Assembly: GCF_015330165.1 (NCBI RefSeq)
Contig: NZ_JADDXT010000002.1
Location: 1-64,000, forward strand
Length of the DNA: 64,000 nt
Source: Zobellia roscoffensis
GTDB lineage: Bacteria > Bacteroidota > Bacteroidia > Flavobacteriales > Flavobacteriaceae
Reading direction: 5' to 3'
In this document: piece after piece, positions 53,018 through 62,089 of the stretch
Position numbering within the stretch: the stretch's first letter is position 1
Layout of the letters: every line of letters starts with the position of its first letter
The notes under the pieces: generated by a model
What the model saw: the letters and a program-made list of their open reading frames with translations, nothing else
Told to the model about the DNA's origin: nothing
The model's database searches: none
Made by a program: the position numbers and the translations under genes

Positions 53018-54243
53018 AAATGCACTTTGTACATATCTGCATCGCTTTCATGCTGCTTTTCTTAGGGTGTTCAAAAGAACCAGAGAAAAAGGAAGTTTCA
53101 AGCGCTACCTTTGAACTGCTCACAACAGAAGAGAACTTTACCGCCGGGGAAGCATTCGCTCTCCACTTCAAAGCCTCAGGAGAAGCCAGTCCTAATCTTA
53201 TTTTTAGAAATGCGGTGGGCACCACGGTTCTTAAGCCTTCCGTTGTTGATGATACTTTGCAATTTGCTATTCCAAAGAACTTTTACGAAAAATCGGGCAT
53301 ATGCTATTGGTCTTTGAATTCCGATTCCGAAGAAAAAATGACGGGTACATTCAACATCCTTGTAAACAATAAAAATGGAACTTTTCTAGAATCGTACTTA
53401 GGACCTAGAAGTCTAACGGCAGGACCTATTGATTATGCTATGTTCGTTATGCTTGCCACTGATTTCTATGACAATCCTTTAAACGATAGCACATCAATTT
53501 ACAGTAAAGTCCAATTTCAAGATAGCCAATCAGAAAAAGAATTACGTACTAAGAATCTAATGGCGTGGTCACTAGTTCGGTCTCCCAAAAAATCTGGCCG
53601 TATGTTAATTTCCTCCGCTTGTAATGAAACAGATTCAAAAGAATTTACCACAATTGTCTACCCTGCCAATCCTGTGGATTTCACCATATCCTACGAAAGA
53701 AATCACGAATATGCAGATGGCAACCAGGTAATTACCTTTAGGACCAGCATTTTAAGAGATACTTATGGTAATATTGTGGGAGACGGCACCTTGGTAGGTT
53801 TTATCATTACCGATGATAAAGGCGCAAGACTCAAAGCACAGGGTACTACACTAAATGGTAAAGCCGCAGCACGACTTTTGCACCCCGAGCAAAAAGCAAG
53901 CTGGTCCGTAGAGGCATTTGTCACCGGTGCAGCTAGAAGTGCACCTATTAAAGTGGCATTTAAGGCATCGGTAACCGATTATGATATACATTTTTCAGAA
54001 AATTATAGAACAATATCCGTAGGTCCACTTAAGAGTTTTATGGACCAACTTGTACCTGATGGTATGCCTATGGCATTGACCGTTAGCGATACCACAGGCA
54101 AAGTTTTAGATATACTAAGAACCTCTTCAATGCAAGGTGAAGGGCAATTTAAACTCTCGGCAGATTTCTTTCCGAACGATACCTATGAGTTACAAATTAA
54201 GACTGCAGGCATAACCAAAACAAAATCAGTAGCACTAAAATGA
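53014..54243 (+). CDS. Ig-like surface lipoprotein
   Basis: The 409 residues carry a lipoprotein signal (LLFLGC, Cys19) and several beta-sandwich domains. One, about residues 225-320, has the invasin/Big_1-like pattern RDTYGNIVGDGTLVGFII and AAARLLHPEQKASWSVEAF. No catalytic motif is seen. It is translationally coupled on both sides by ATGA overlaps, which suggests a fixed-ratio complex with the GT-C-like protein and the glycosidase. Confidence 0.8.
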   Translation: MKMHFVHICIAFMLLFLGCSKEPEKKEVSSATFELLTTEENFTAGEAFALHFKASGEASPNLIFRNAVGTTVLKPSVVDDTLQFAIPKNFYEKSGICYWSLNSDSEEKMTGTFNILVNNKNGTFLESYLGPRSLTAGPIDYAMFVMLATDFYDNPLNDSTSIYSKVQFQDSQSEKELRTKNLMAWSLVRSPKKSGRMLISSACNETDSKEFTTIVYPANPVDFTISYERNHEYADGNQVITFRTSILRDTYGNIVGDGTLVGFIITDDKGARLKAQGTTLNGKAAARLLHPEQKASWSVEAFVTGAARSAPIKVAFKASVTDYDIHFSENYRTISVGPLKSFMDQLVPDGMPMALTVSDTTGKVLDILRTSSMQGEGQFKLSADFFPNDTYELQIKTAGITKTKSVALK

Positions 54244-55769
54244 AAATGAACAAAACACTATATCGTATTTTCCTGCTGCTATCATTTCTGGCTCTTAATG
54301 GCCTGATATTATTCGGAATCAGCAGTGCATTGACGTATTTGAATACTGGTGCGGACCGTACTTCTATGCTTCATTTACACGAAGAAATTTCTGCTAGCTA
54401 CTTGCCTAAAGTAGAATGGGAAATTGCCCAGAACGAAGGCAGACCCATGGAAGAACAAACTTTGGGTGAAATTGAACGCGATTATATGAGCGCCTGGCAA
54501 GTACGTAATGCCGCTTATGCTAATAATGTACCCTATGGCATAGCTGATTATTATACAGATAGTATGCGCACGGAACTTTTTAAGGTTACCGACCTCAACC
54601 TTAAAAATAAAGTTACCCTGCAGACCACCACGCTAGAGCATTATCCAAAATTAGAATTTTATAGTACCGATGGAAAATTAGTTGTTTTGACCGATAAAAG
54701 TGTAGCGGCTTACGAAGAGGTATATCAAAATGAAACTTTAATCACAAAGCGAAGATTTACATCCGATTATAAAGTAATGTTATTGTTGGAAGATGGATTT
54801 TGGAGAATACGCCAGTTGGTTGAAACCAAATTACCGAAAGAAACCCCAAAAATACCATCGCAAGTTCAAAATCTTGACAACTACCATTTTAAAGGCATTA
54901 ATTATTATCCACAGGACACCCCTTGGGATATGTTCGGAAAAAAATTCAACGATTCAATAATTGAGCTGGATTTTAAACTCATGGCGAAAATGGGCGTCAA
55001 CAGCTTGCGTATTTTTATTCCCTATGAGTCTTTTGGAAAAGAACATGTGGACTTTGAAAAAATACAAAGAGTAAAATTGACATTAGATATTGCCGAAAAA
55101 AACGGACTGGCAATCATGCCTACACTTTTTGATTTTTATGGAAATTATAGCGTTAGTGATTGGACGATGACCAATAGACATATTGAACAGGTAGTAGAAG
55201 CTTTAAAAGACCACAACGCTATTATTGCTTGGGATGTAAAGAATGAACCTGACCTTGATTTTGAATCGCGTGGAAAGGAATTGGTGCTTTCTTGGTTAGA
55301 GCAAACCGTAGAGCGTATTCGAAAAATAGACCAAAAACATGCTATTACCATTGGTTGGTCAAGCCCAGAAGCTGCAGTTAACTTAAAGGATGAATTAGAT
55401 TTGGTCTCCTTTCATTATTACAGAGAAGCTTCTAAGTTTCAAAATGTTCTTGCTAAACTTAAAGAAGATGTTACAGACAAGCCTTTAATTTTACAAGAGT
55501 ACGGATACTCTTCATACGATGGTATTTGGAATGCCTACACCGGTTCGGACAAAAAACAAAAAGAATATGTAGAGACTATTCAGAAAGTTGTGGAAAAAGA
55601 AGGGTTATCTCATATGATATGGACGCTCTACGATTTTAAAAATATCCCTACCTCTGTAGTTGGGCGCCTGCCATGGAGAAAAGTAAGACAACGCCATTTT
55701 GGACTTCTGGATTTTAAAGGAGACAAAAAACCAATTTACAAAGTATTTACAAATTCCGAAAAAAAATAA
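54240..55769 (+). CDS. Membrane-anchored GH-A clan (GH5-like) glycoside hydrolase
   Basis: The 509 residues have one N-terminal helix (8-33), an NTF2/SnoaL-like domain (about 45-200) and a (beta/alpha)8 glycosidase domain (about 210-505). The acid/base Glu336 is in WDVKNEPD and the nucleophile Glu420 in LQEYGYSS; HYY at 392-394 is also typical. It probably trims or transfers a beta-linked glycan outside the inner membrane, as hydrolases in exopolysaccharide loci do. The substrate is unknown. Coupled to the lipoprotein gene by ATGA. Confidence 0.9.
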   Translation: MKMNKTLYRIFLLLSFLALNGLILFGISSALTYLNTGADRTSMLHLHEEISASYLPKVEWEIAQNEGRPMEEQTLGEIERDYMSAWQVRNAAYANNVPYGIADYYTDSMRTELFKVTDLNLKNKVTLQTTTLEHYPKLEFYSTDGKLVVLTDKSVAAYEEVYQNETLITKRRFTSDYKVMLLLEDGFWRIRQLVETKLPKETPKIPSQVQNLDNYHFKGINYYPQDTPWDMFGKKFNDSIIELDFKLMAKMGVNSLRIFIPYESFGKEHVDFEKIQRVKLTLDIAEKNGLAIMPTLFDFYGNYSVSDWTMTNRHIEQVVEALKDHNAIIAWDVKNEPDLDFESRGKELVLSWLEQTVERIRKIDQKHAITIGWSSPEAAVNLKDELDLVSFHYYREASKFQNVLAKLKEDVTDKPLILQEYGYSSYDGIWNAYTGSDKKQKEYVETIQKVVEKEGLSHMIWTLYDFKNIPTSVVGRLPWRKVRQRHFGLLDFKGDKKPIYKVFTNSEKK

Positions 55770-55824
55770 ACCTCCTGTCTTTATAAAAAAGGGTTGCGTC
55801 TTTGTAAAGCACTAATGCAGAATA

Positions 55825-56127
55825 TTAAGCGTGATGAGCGCCAAGAATATACATAGCATTTGCTTTATTCAAGGCTGAGAAAACCTGCTCGTTGGTACTA
55901 CCTAATATAGTCAACGTACGATTACGCTTTAATGCAAAATCATATAACTGTTGTAAGGCTAATGCGCCGTTGGCATCAATTTTTGATATACGTTCTAAAT
56001 TAATAACAATACGCCTATCCGACCCCAAGTATCTGCTTATATGTCTTCTTAAAATGGTTGCATTATTTAAATTCAAGGTTCCGTGAACGCAAAATATACC
56101 ACATGATTCCGTAATCTGTAAAGCCAT
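55825..56127 (-). CDS. STAS-domain protein without the phosphorylatable Ser
   Basis: The 100 residues are one STAS domain of the anti-sigma-antagonist type (IFCVHGTLNLNNATILRRHI and VINLERISKIDANGALALQQ). In regulators such as SpoIIAA the loop is D-S-S-G; here it reads DANGA, so phosphorylation at that place is unlikely. It may be a structural or MlaB-like partner or a switch of another kind. It lies between the glycosidase and TPR-barrel genes on the opposite strand. Confidence 0.85.
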   Translation of the reverse strand: MALQITESCGIFCVHGTLNLNNATILRRHISRYLGSDRRIVINLERISKIDANGALALQQLYDFALKRNRTLTILGSTNEQVFSALNKANAMYILGAHHA

Positions 56128-56130
56128 AAT

Positions 56131-56170
56131 GTAAAGTTCTGTAGGTTAATTTTTACAGTTGTAAAGTTCT
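56131..56170. promoter_or_regulatory. Direct repeat in the STAS / TPR-barrel spacer
   Basis: GTAAAGTTCT occurs at 56131-56140 and 56161-56170, 30 bases apart. It starts 4 bases upstream of the STAS start codon and may be a regulator site. Confidence 0.4.
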
Positions 56171-56310
56171 ATTCAAACCTTTAAAAATGAGAAGAGCTCT
56201 GTAACTGGACTTTAAATAACTGTATGTGAGCAAGTTTTATTGTTCATTAGATAAAAATGGAGCAAAACTTTTATAAAATAATTACCAATAAAAAAGTTTT
56301 ATAGTCGTTA

Positions 56311-56318
56311 TACATTTG
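56311..56318 (+). promoter_or_regulatory. -7 element of the TPR-barrel gene
   Basis: TACATTTG fits the consensus and lies 20 bases before the ATG at 56338. No TTG is present at the usual distance, so an activator may be needed. Confidence 0.5.
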
Positions 56319-56337
56319 TGGTAAAAAACTTACTTTA

Positions 56338-58398
56338 ATGTTAAAACTAAATACACTCTGCATCGTGCTATTCTTTACATTTATAGGAATGGCGCAAAGT
56401 CCACTACAACCTGGTTTTACCTTGTTGGAGAATGGTGATTTTGAACAAGCGGAGACCTTTTTTGAGGGTTATCTTGTTGATGATCCAAATAATAAAACAG
56501 CCCTACTCTGTTATGGCCGTGCTGTAGGTTTAAGCGGTGAGCCCAGAAAAGCAACAGGGATATTCTCAGACCTTTTAAAAGAATACCCTGGTGATTTTGA
56601 AGTTCAAATCAATTACAACGAATCTTTCCTTTGGGACAAAAAATATGAACAAGCTGAGCCCTTATATGCCGATTTAGTAGCTAACTATCCTGAAAATTTT
56701 GGCGCCGTTTTAGGTTATGCCAATACCCTTAGTAACCTAAAAAATTATAAAAAGGCTTTAGAGTGGGTTGAAAAGGCGTTGCAAATTGACCCGGGTAATA
56801 TTGGTGCCCTGACTTCAAAAAAATATATGCGATTGGGCTATGCAAATGCCTATGTAAACGCTCAGAATTACAAAAAAGGGGAAGCACTGTTAAAAGAGAT
56901 ATTTACAGATTTTCCTGAAGATAAAGATGCTTTACTAAACCTTGCCAATCTCTATTTGATTACAAAAAATACGGAGAAAGCAAAAGCAACATACCGTCGT
57001 CTAGCGACTTCACCTAAAGATTCAATTACTGCTCTTAACGGTATAGCCCTTGCAGAACATATCGGTGAGAACGATAAACAAGCTTTAGTTGTCGCTACAA
57101 AAGCAAAAGAAAAAGCAAAATCTGTAGAGGACGTAACTTTAAAGGAGCAAACTTACGACCGTTACATACAGGCTTTAATTTGGAATAGAAAATACAACCA
57201 AGCCAAAAGTGAAATAGCAGTACTCGAAACTACATATGAAAATCGTAATTGGATTTACGCCCTAAAAGCAATGCACGGTCTTTATACTGGTTCTCCAAAA
57301 AAGAGTGTTGCCAATTATGATGCAATTTTAAAGAATGACAGTGCCTCTTTTGATGGTAACTTAGGTAAGGCCAATGCCCTTTACGCCGCAGACCGAATCA
57401 TACCTGCTTACAACGCTGCTTTTGGAACGCTTAAAGTATTTAAAGACCAGAAAGATGCTCTTGGTTTTATTAATAAATTGAATGTATCATTTACGCCAAT
57501 TTTAGAAGAGCACCTAGCTTACACTTTTGACAATGGTAAGAACGTTGCTTTTTCTACCAATACAACAGCTACTGTACCCCTTTCAACAAAACTAAGTACA
57601 AATCTTTCATATAATTTCAGAACTACAGAAAACACCATTACAAACAACAAAGCAAGCTCTCATATACTTTCTGCTGGTCTAGATTATAAATTGCTTCCTA
57701 AAACGACCTTTAAAGTCGTTTTAGGATTAAATAAATCTAGTTTTGATTCAGAATCTTATACCCAACCTGTTATTGACGTGAAGCTCTTGACGCAGCCCTT
57801 TAAATTGCAAAATCTTGAACTTAATTATAAGAGAGAGATTCAAAGCTTTAATGCAGACCTTATTGAGCGTGAAATTATCATGAACCATTATGGTCTTAAC
57901 TATAATTTAGGTACCAATTTTAATCTTGGCTGGTACACTCAAGCAATTTACACCACCCAAAGTGACGATAATATTAGAAAACTTTTGTTCACTTCTTTAT
58001 ACTACAATGTCTTGCGCAAACCTGCACTAAAAGTGGGTGTCAATTATCAATATCTCTCTTTTGCCAATCAAGTACCTACTATTTACTTTAGTCCGGAAAA
58101 GTACCAAGCGGTAGAACTATTTGGTGATTTAAGAGGGGAGTTTTCTGAAAACACTACGTACATGATGAGTGCAGCAACAGGATTACAGCAAGTAGAAGAA
58201 GACCCAAATACAATAATATTTAGGGCCGAAGCAGGTGTAACACATAAATTTTCAAAACGCTTCAGTGGTAACCTATATGGAAAATACAGTAACATTGCCT
58301 CTGCAACTGCCGCAGGTTTTGAGTTTACCGAAATTGGTCTAAAGCTGAAGTGGCTAATGACCAAGAAGCCTTTATTTTATAAAAAAATAGCTAAGTAA
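56338..58398 (+). CDS. TPR plus outer-membrane beta-barrel protein
   Basis: The 686 residues start with a signal peptide (1-19, ending GMAQ), then TPR repeats (about 25-370, e.g. AGTIFSD-like GIFSDLLKEYPGDFEVQINY and ALEWVEKALQIDPGNIGALT) and a C-terminal barrel of about 14-16 strands (about 385-686, e.g. LSYNFRTTENTITNNKASS). This TPR-barrel order is that of polymer exporters such as PgaA, BcsC and PelB. I infer an outer-membrane exit for the glycan made by the neighbouring genes. Confidence 0.85.
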   Translation: MLKLNTLCIVLFFTFIGMAQSPLQPGFTLLENGDFEQAETFFEGYLVDDPNNKTALLCYGRAVGLSGEPRKATGIFSDLLKEYPGDFEVQINYNESFLWDKKYEQAEPLYADLVANYPENFGAVLGYANTLSNLKNYKKALEWVEKALQIDPGNIGALTSKKYMRLGYANAYVNAQNYKKGEALLKEIFTDFPEDKDALLNLANLYLITKNTEKAKATYRRLATSPKDSITALNGIALAEHIGENDKQALVVATKAKEKAKSVEDVTLKEQTYDRYIQALIWNRKYNQAKSEIAVLETTYENRNWIYALKAMHGLYTGSPKKSVANYDAILKNDSASFDGNLGKANALYAADRIIPAYNAAFGTLKVFKDQKDALGFINKLNVSFTPILEEHLAYTFDNGKNVAFSTNTTATVPLSTKLSTNLSYNFRTTENTITNNKASSHILSAGLDYKLLPKTTFKVVLGLNKSSFDSESYTQPVIDVKLLTQPFKLQNLELNYKREIQSFNADLIEREIIMNHYGLNYNLGTNFNLGWYTQAIYTTQSDDNIRKLLFTSLYYNVLRKPALKVGVNYQYLSFANQVPTIYFSPEKYQAVELFGDLRGEFSENTTYMMSAATGLQQVEEDPNTIIFRAEAGVTHKFSKRFSGNLYGKYSNIASATAAGFEFTEIGLKLKWLMTKKPLFYKKIAK

Positions 58399-58400
58399 CT

Positions 58401-58463
58401 CCTCTTATCAAGAGGTTAGGATACACATAAAAAAAGACAATCCTTTAATTAAAAAAGATTGTC
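58401..58463 (+). terminator. Hairpins after the TPR-barrel gene
   Basis: CCTCTT-N3-AAGAGG (58401-58415) and GACAATC-N14-GATTGTC (58436-58463) follow the stop codon. Neither has a strong T-run, so termination is probable but not certain. Confidence 0.45.
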
Positions 58464-58609
58464 CTGATACAAAACATATTCTCAAGAACCCAATATATGA
58501 GAATAATTCCTACAAGCTATTACGCTCATTTATATTTTTACTTCTCGTAGTTAAGAACAAGAGCGAATAAGATGTACTACGTCCCCACTGCACGCCATCT
58601 AGCTTTTTT

Positions 58610-58729
58610 TTAATAATTCCAGATACTCATAATAGCCAAAACAATACCTATTATGACCGATAGAAGTACACCTACTAAACGTATAGTAGCCCCTTTAGAA
58701 TTTAATATATATAAGAGATTTGCTTTCAT
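58610..58729 (-). CDS. Small single-helix membrane protein, 39 residues
   Basis: A 39-codon gene reads MKANLLYILNSKGATIRLVG and continues through one hydrophobic helix (GVLLSVIIGIVLAIMSIW) to NY. A -7 element TAAATTTG (58762-58755 on the minus strand) lies 25 bases upstream. A basic N-terminus before the helix suggests the N-terminus is inside. It lies between the glycan region and the signalling operon. Function unknown. Confidence 0.55.
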   Translation of the reverse strand: MKANLLYILNSKGATIRLVGVLLSVIIGIVLAIMSIWNY

Positions 58730-58844
58730 ATTTGATAGCTTTAATATTCTTATACAAATTTACATCTGAAATTGAAAAATAAGAAAGCTCTTACGGTGAA
58801 TCACCTTAACCTATAGACGAATGGCACAAAAATGTAGAAATACT

Positions 58845-59570
58845 TTAAACCAAGTTCAGACGCCTCATGAGTTCTGGTCGATTTGATCGACTAATGGGAA
58901 TGACCATCTTTTTAATAAGGACGCTATTGTCTTCAATATCTATAATTTTAGTGAAGTTAATAACGTAAGACCTGTGTATTTGAAGAAATGTTTTATTAGG
59001 TAATTTATCTTTTATTTTTTTAAGGGTAGTATGAACCCGATACTCTTTATTTTCTGTTGTAATATCAATATAATCGCCTTGCGCCTTTACCACTAGTATT
59101 TCATGGAAGTGCAGTTTTATCAACCTTTTGTCTATATTGATGTATAAATCTTGCTCCGCTTCTACACTCGTATTTTTTCCGCGATTAGAATCTGAAATAG
59201 TAGGCGTCTTTTTTTCAAGTGCGTTCTTAACCTTTTGAATTGATTTTACAAAACGCTCTGCAGTTAATGGCTTAACCATATAATCTACAATGGATTCATA
59301 TTCGTAAGCTTCAATTGCAAACTCCGTATCAGAAGTAGTTAATACAACCTTAGGACAATTTTTTAAAGTTTGAACAAAATCAACTCCACTGAAACCAGGC
59401 ATATGAATGTCCAAAAATACGACATCTACATCTTCTTCTTGATTTAAAAACTTAATGGCATCTATGGCATTATCAAACTCGCCCACAACGTTTAAGTCCG
59501 TAACCGAGGAGCAGTGTTTTGCTACTATGGCGCGGGCTGTTGCTTCATCGTCTACGATAATACAAGTCAT
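58845..59570 (-). CDS. LytTR-family response regulator
   Basis: The 241 residues have a receiver (1-118; Asp7/Asp8, phospho-acceptor Asp54 in VFLDIHMPG, Lys at YMVKP) and a LytTR DNA-binding domain (about 145-240: YINIDKRLIKLHFHEILVVK, FLQIHRSYVINFTKI). It starts at ATG 59570; the earlier TTG 59600 would overlap the HPt gene more. LytTR regulators bind direct repeats and often control surface polysaccharides and virulence. It is the last gene of the signalling operon. Confidence 0.95.
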   Translation of the reverse strand: MTCIIVDDEATARAIVAKHCSSVTDLNVVGEFDNAIDAIKFLNQEEDVDVVFLDIHMPGFSGVDFVQTLKNCPKVVLTTSDTEFAIEAYEYESIVDYMVKPLTAERFVKSIQKVKNALEKKTPTISDSNRGKNTSVEAEQDLYINIDKRLIKLHFHEILVVKAQGDYIDITTENKEYRVHTTLKKIKDKLPNKTFLQIHRSYVINFTKIIDIEDNSVLIKKMVIPISRSNRPELMRRLNLV

Positions 59571-59574
59571 ACTA

Positions 59575-59892
59575 TTAAAGGGTTTTAAGAAAGTCTTCAA
59601 CTTTGGTTAATATTGCTCTAAAATCAGAATCCATTTCAATCTTACCAGCACGTAATTGCTCTTCAAATGTAACTGCAAATCTGTACGCTTCTTCCATGCT
59701 CAAAATATTGAACTTGTGCTTTAATTTATGAACAATATCAGCAGATTCCTTTGTTTCATTACTATCTACATGTTTTATATACGTACTGAATTCCACCGGA
59801 AATTCATCCTTCAAAATAGAAATAAATTTTTGTTCGAACTCAATATCATCTCCAGATAGTTCTTTTATGTATTTAAGGTTTGGTTGTTCCAT
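59575..59892 (-). CDS. HPt phosphotransfer protein
   Basis: The 105 residues are one HPt four-helix domain with the phosphorylatable His55 in IVHKLKHKFNIL. Such proteins carry phosphate between receivers. It overlaps the upstream kinase gene by 20 bases and lies 4 bases before the LytTR gene. As there is no receiver between the kinases and this protein in the operon, the donor receiver must be another protein. Confidence 0.88.
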   Translation of the reverse strand: MEQPNLKYIKELSGDDIEFEQKFISILKDEFPVEFSTYIKHVDSNETKESADIVHKLKHKFNILSMEEAYRFAVTFEEQLRAGKIEMDSDFRAILTKVEDFLKTL

Positions 59893-60955
59893 TGCTATCT
59901 TTTTTTAATGTAAACGAAAAATTCGCCCCCATATTTTCTTCTGATACTAGTTCTATAGAGCCTTGATATAATCTGACAATTTTTTTAGCCAAGGCCAAAC
60001 CTACACCAGCAGCGCTATCATTATTCTCTAGTTTCTTAAACATTTCAAATATGGAGGTTTGGTGCCTAACCGGAATACCTTTTCCATTATCAATTACCGA
60101 AAACTTCCAAAATTGATTGTCATCTTCAAATTTTATAGTGATTATGCCTCTCTTAAGATGCTTGGTAGCGGCAATGGCATTTGTAATTAAATAAGCAAAA
60201 ATCTGCTCAATCAGGTGTTTTTCTATATGTATAACCGGAAAGTCATTACCATACTCTAAAGTCATGTTTTCCTGTAACGGCACATAACTTTCAATTTCTT
60301 TTAAAAGAAGATTGATATCTACATTCATTCTAGATTCCATACTTGTTCCAATGGTGGCATGTTCTAAAATCCCGTTAATCAAATTATCCATTTTTACCAG
60401 ATTACTTGATGCCAGTTCTATATTTTCCTTACTCTCATCTGTTAAACTATTCTGATTGTCATCATGAATCCAACTCAAAAGAGCATTTACATTCCGAATA
60501 GGCGACTTTAAATCATGTGATACCATCTGCACATAATTGTTAAGTGAATCATTCTGTGTTTCTAGGTCTTTTAAAAGTATATTTTTCTCTTCGGTAATTT
60601 CGCTTACCTGAGCGGCCAATTTACTAATATGCTGTGCTAATTTTTCTACATCAAATTCTTTTTTAGCTCCACTCCCAAATTGGTCCTCACTACTTAAATT
60701 AGAATTTAAGCTCTCCATTGCCAATTCTAATGATGCCAAAATTTTCTTTTGTCTTTGAGCTTCTTTGGTAAGCTCTCTATTGGCATGAAACAATTCTTCG
60801 GAGCTAATAGTAGTAGCCCTTTGTATCATGCTTAATTTTTCATCATAATTCTGGTATGACATCTCTACAGCATCCAAAAACTTCTGCATATCCTTATTTT
60901 CGCTAAGATATGCGGGCAAGCTTTTTTTAAGTTGTCTTTTTAATAGAGAGTGCAT
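59873..60955 (-). CDS. Histidine kinase without sensor domain
   Basis: The 360 residues begin with a coiled coil (about 20-140), then a HisKA domain (His147 in VSHDLKSPIRNVN) and a HATPase_c (about 240-355: NAIAATKHLKRG, DNGKGIPV, AAGVGLALAKKIV). No membrane segment or PAS is present, so it is cytosolic and must receive its signal from another protein, most likely the FIST protein whose gene overlaps it by one base (TAATG). Confidence 0.93.
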   Translation of the reverse strand: MHSLLKRQLKKSLPAYLSENKDMQKFLDAVEMSYQNYDEKLSMIQRATTISSEELFHANRELTKEAQRQKKILASLELAMESLNSNLSSEDQFGSGAKKEFDVEKLAQHISKLAAQVSEITEEKNILLKDLETQNDSLNNYVQMVSHDLKSPIRNVNALLSWIHDDNQNSLTDESKENIELASSNLVKMDNLINGILEHATIGTSMESRMNVDINLLLKEIESYVPLQENMTLEYGNDFPVIHIEKHLIEQIFAYLITNAIAATKHLKRGIITIKFEDDNQFWKFSVIDNGKGIPVRHQTSIFEMFKKLENNDSAAGVGLALAKKIVRLYQGSIELVSEENMGANFSFTLKKDSNGTTKP

Positions 60956-62088
60956 TATTCGCTAAATAAAGTTAAGGTCATAGTTTGGTTGTGCAACTTA
61001 CATGCCTCTTGACCTGTAAAGGGCGCCATTTCTCCATAAGAATAAAACCCTGTTACTGCAGCTCTACTACCTATAACAGATATTACTTCTTCTACTTCTT
61101 CTTCCGTTCTTTGATCCATGACCAGCTTTCTACCCACGCAGCTAATTAAAATAGCTAATTCTGGTTCATTCTTTCTATTGTCCATGGCATATTGTGCCGC
61201 AACACTTGCCGCATCTACAATGTCATCTACAGTGGCCATCATTAATTGAACCCGTGCTCCTTCAGGAACATCTCCGGCCAAAGTCATTGTATTAGCCGCT
61301 TCATCTATGGTAAGAATGGTACGAACTAAAGGTTCCTCTTTTTCATTAATGCGTACACTTAAAGGAAAAAGTAACGCAGAAGTTGGTAATTCTTTGGCTT
61401 TATCTCCTAGATACTTTTTATATAAATCCAAGGCGGGATGGTCATCTAACTCATAAAGTACGTTGTCCTTTGATTTTGTAATAATACGTTCAGGACCAAA
61501 AGGGGTCCATCCGCCATAATTGGCGCTCGTAATTTCTAAAGACTCACCATAGAAACCAATAGCAATTATCTCTCCTTCTTTAGCACTCTCATTGTATGAG
61601 GCAAGCGTTCTTTCAAAACGGTCATCATCACCACACAAACCACCAGAAAGACCTATATGGTTTATTCTAGCATCTTCAAAACCTCCGATCAAGGCGCTGC
61701 CATTTACGGAACTACCCTCAGATATTAAAAAAATATGTTTTAGCCCTTCTTTTGGAAACTCCTTAAGAATAGCTTCGCCTAGCAAATGGTCATCATCTAT
61801 ATCAGATACATTACGGTTCTTTATAACAAAACTACATTTCTCAAACTCAATAGCCGTTAAGGATACTGAACCTTGACGTACAGAATCTTCAATAATTTCA
61901 CCCGCAGTACTACCAAAAACAATATGACCTCCCGGAAAGAGCTCTTTTACTTCACTAAAAAGGTTGCCGTCTTCTAATGCAAATCTATTTCCGAAGACCA
62001 GAACTAATGGTTCTTTTAACGTATGATTTTCACCTGATAAAATCTTAAACGGCTGCTTTGCTTCTTTTACTGCTTGTGTTACTTTCAT
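60955..62088 (-). CDS. FIST-domain sensor protein
   Basis: The 377 residues have a FIST N domain (about 25-220: VLVFGNRFALED, FGSTAGEI, GLSGGLCGDDDRF) and a FIST C domain (about 230-350, VGSRAAVTGFYSYGEMAPF). FIST proteins are proposed small-ligand sensors, perhaps for amino acids, that work with kinases or chemoreceptors. It has no signal peptide. The start is 1 base after the PAS-kinase stop, and its stop overlaps the downstream kinase start, so all are co-translated. Confidence 0.93.
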   Translation of the reverse strand: MKVTQAVKEAKQPFKILSGENHTLKEPLVLVFGNRFALEDGNLFSEVKELFPGGHIVFGSTAGEIIEDSVRQGSVSLTAIEFEKCSFVIKNRNVSDIDDDHLLGEAILKEFPKEGLKHIFLISEGSSVNGSALIGGFEDARINHIGLSGGLCGDDDRFERTLASYNESAKEGEIIAIGFYGESLEITSANYGGWTPFGPERIITKSKDNVLYELDDHPALDLYKKYLGDKAKELPTSALLFPLSVRINEKEEPLVRTILTIDEAANTMTLAGDVPEGARVQLMMATVDDIVDAASVAAQYAMDNRKNEPELAILISCVGRKLVMDQRTEEEVEEVISVIGSRAAVTGFYSYGEMAPFTGQEACKLHNQTMTLTLFSE

Positions 62089-62089
62089 T

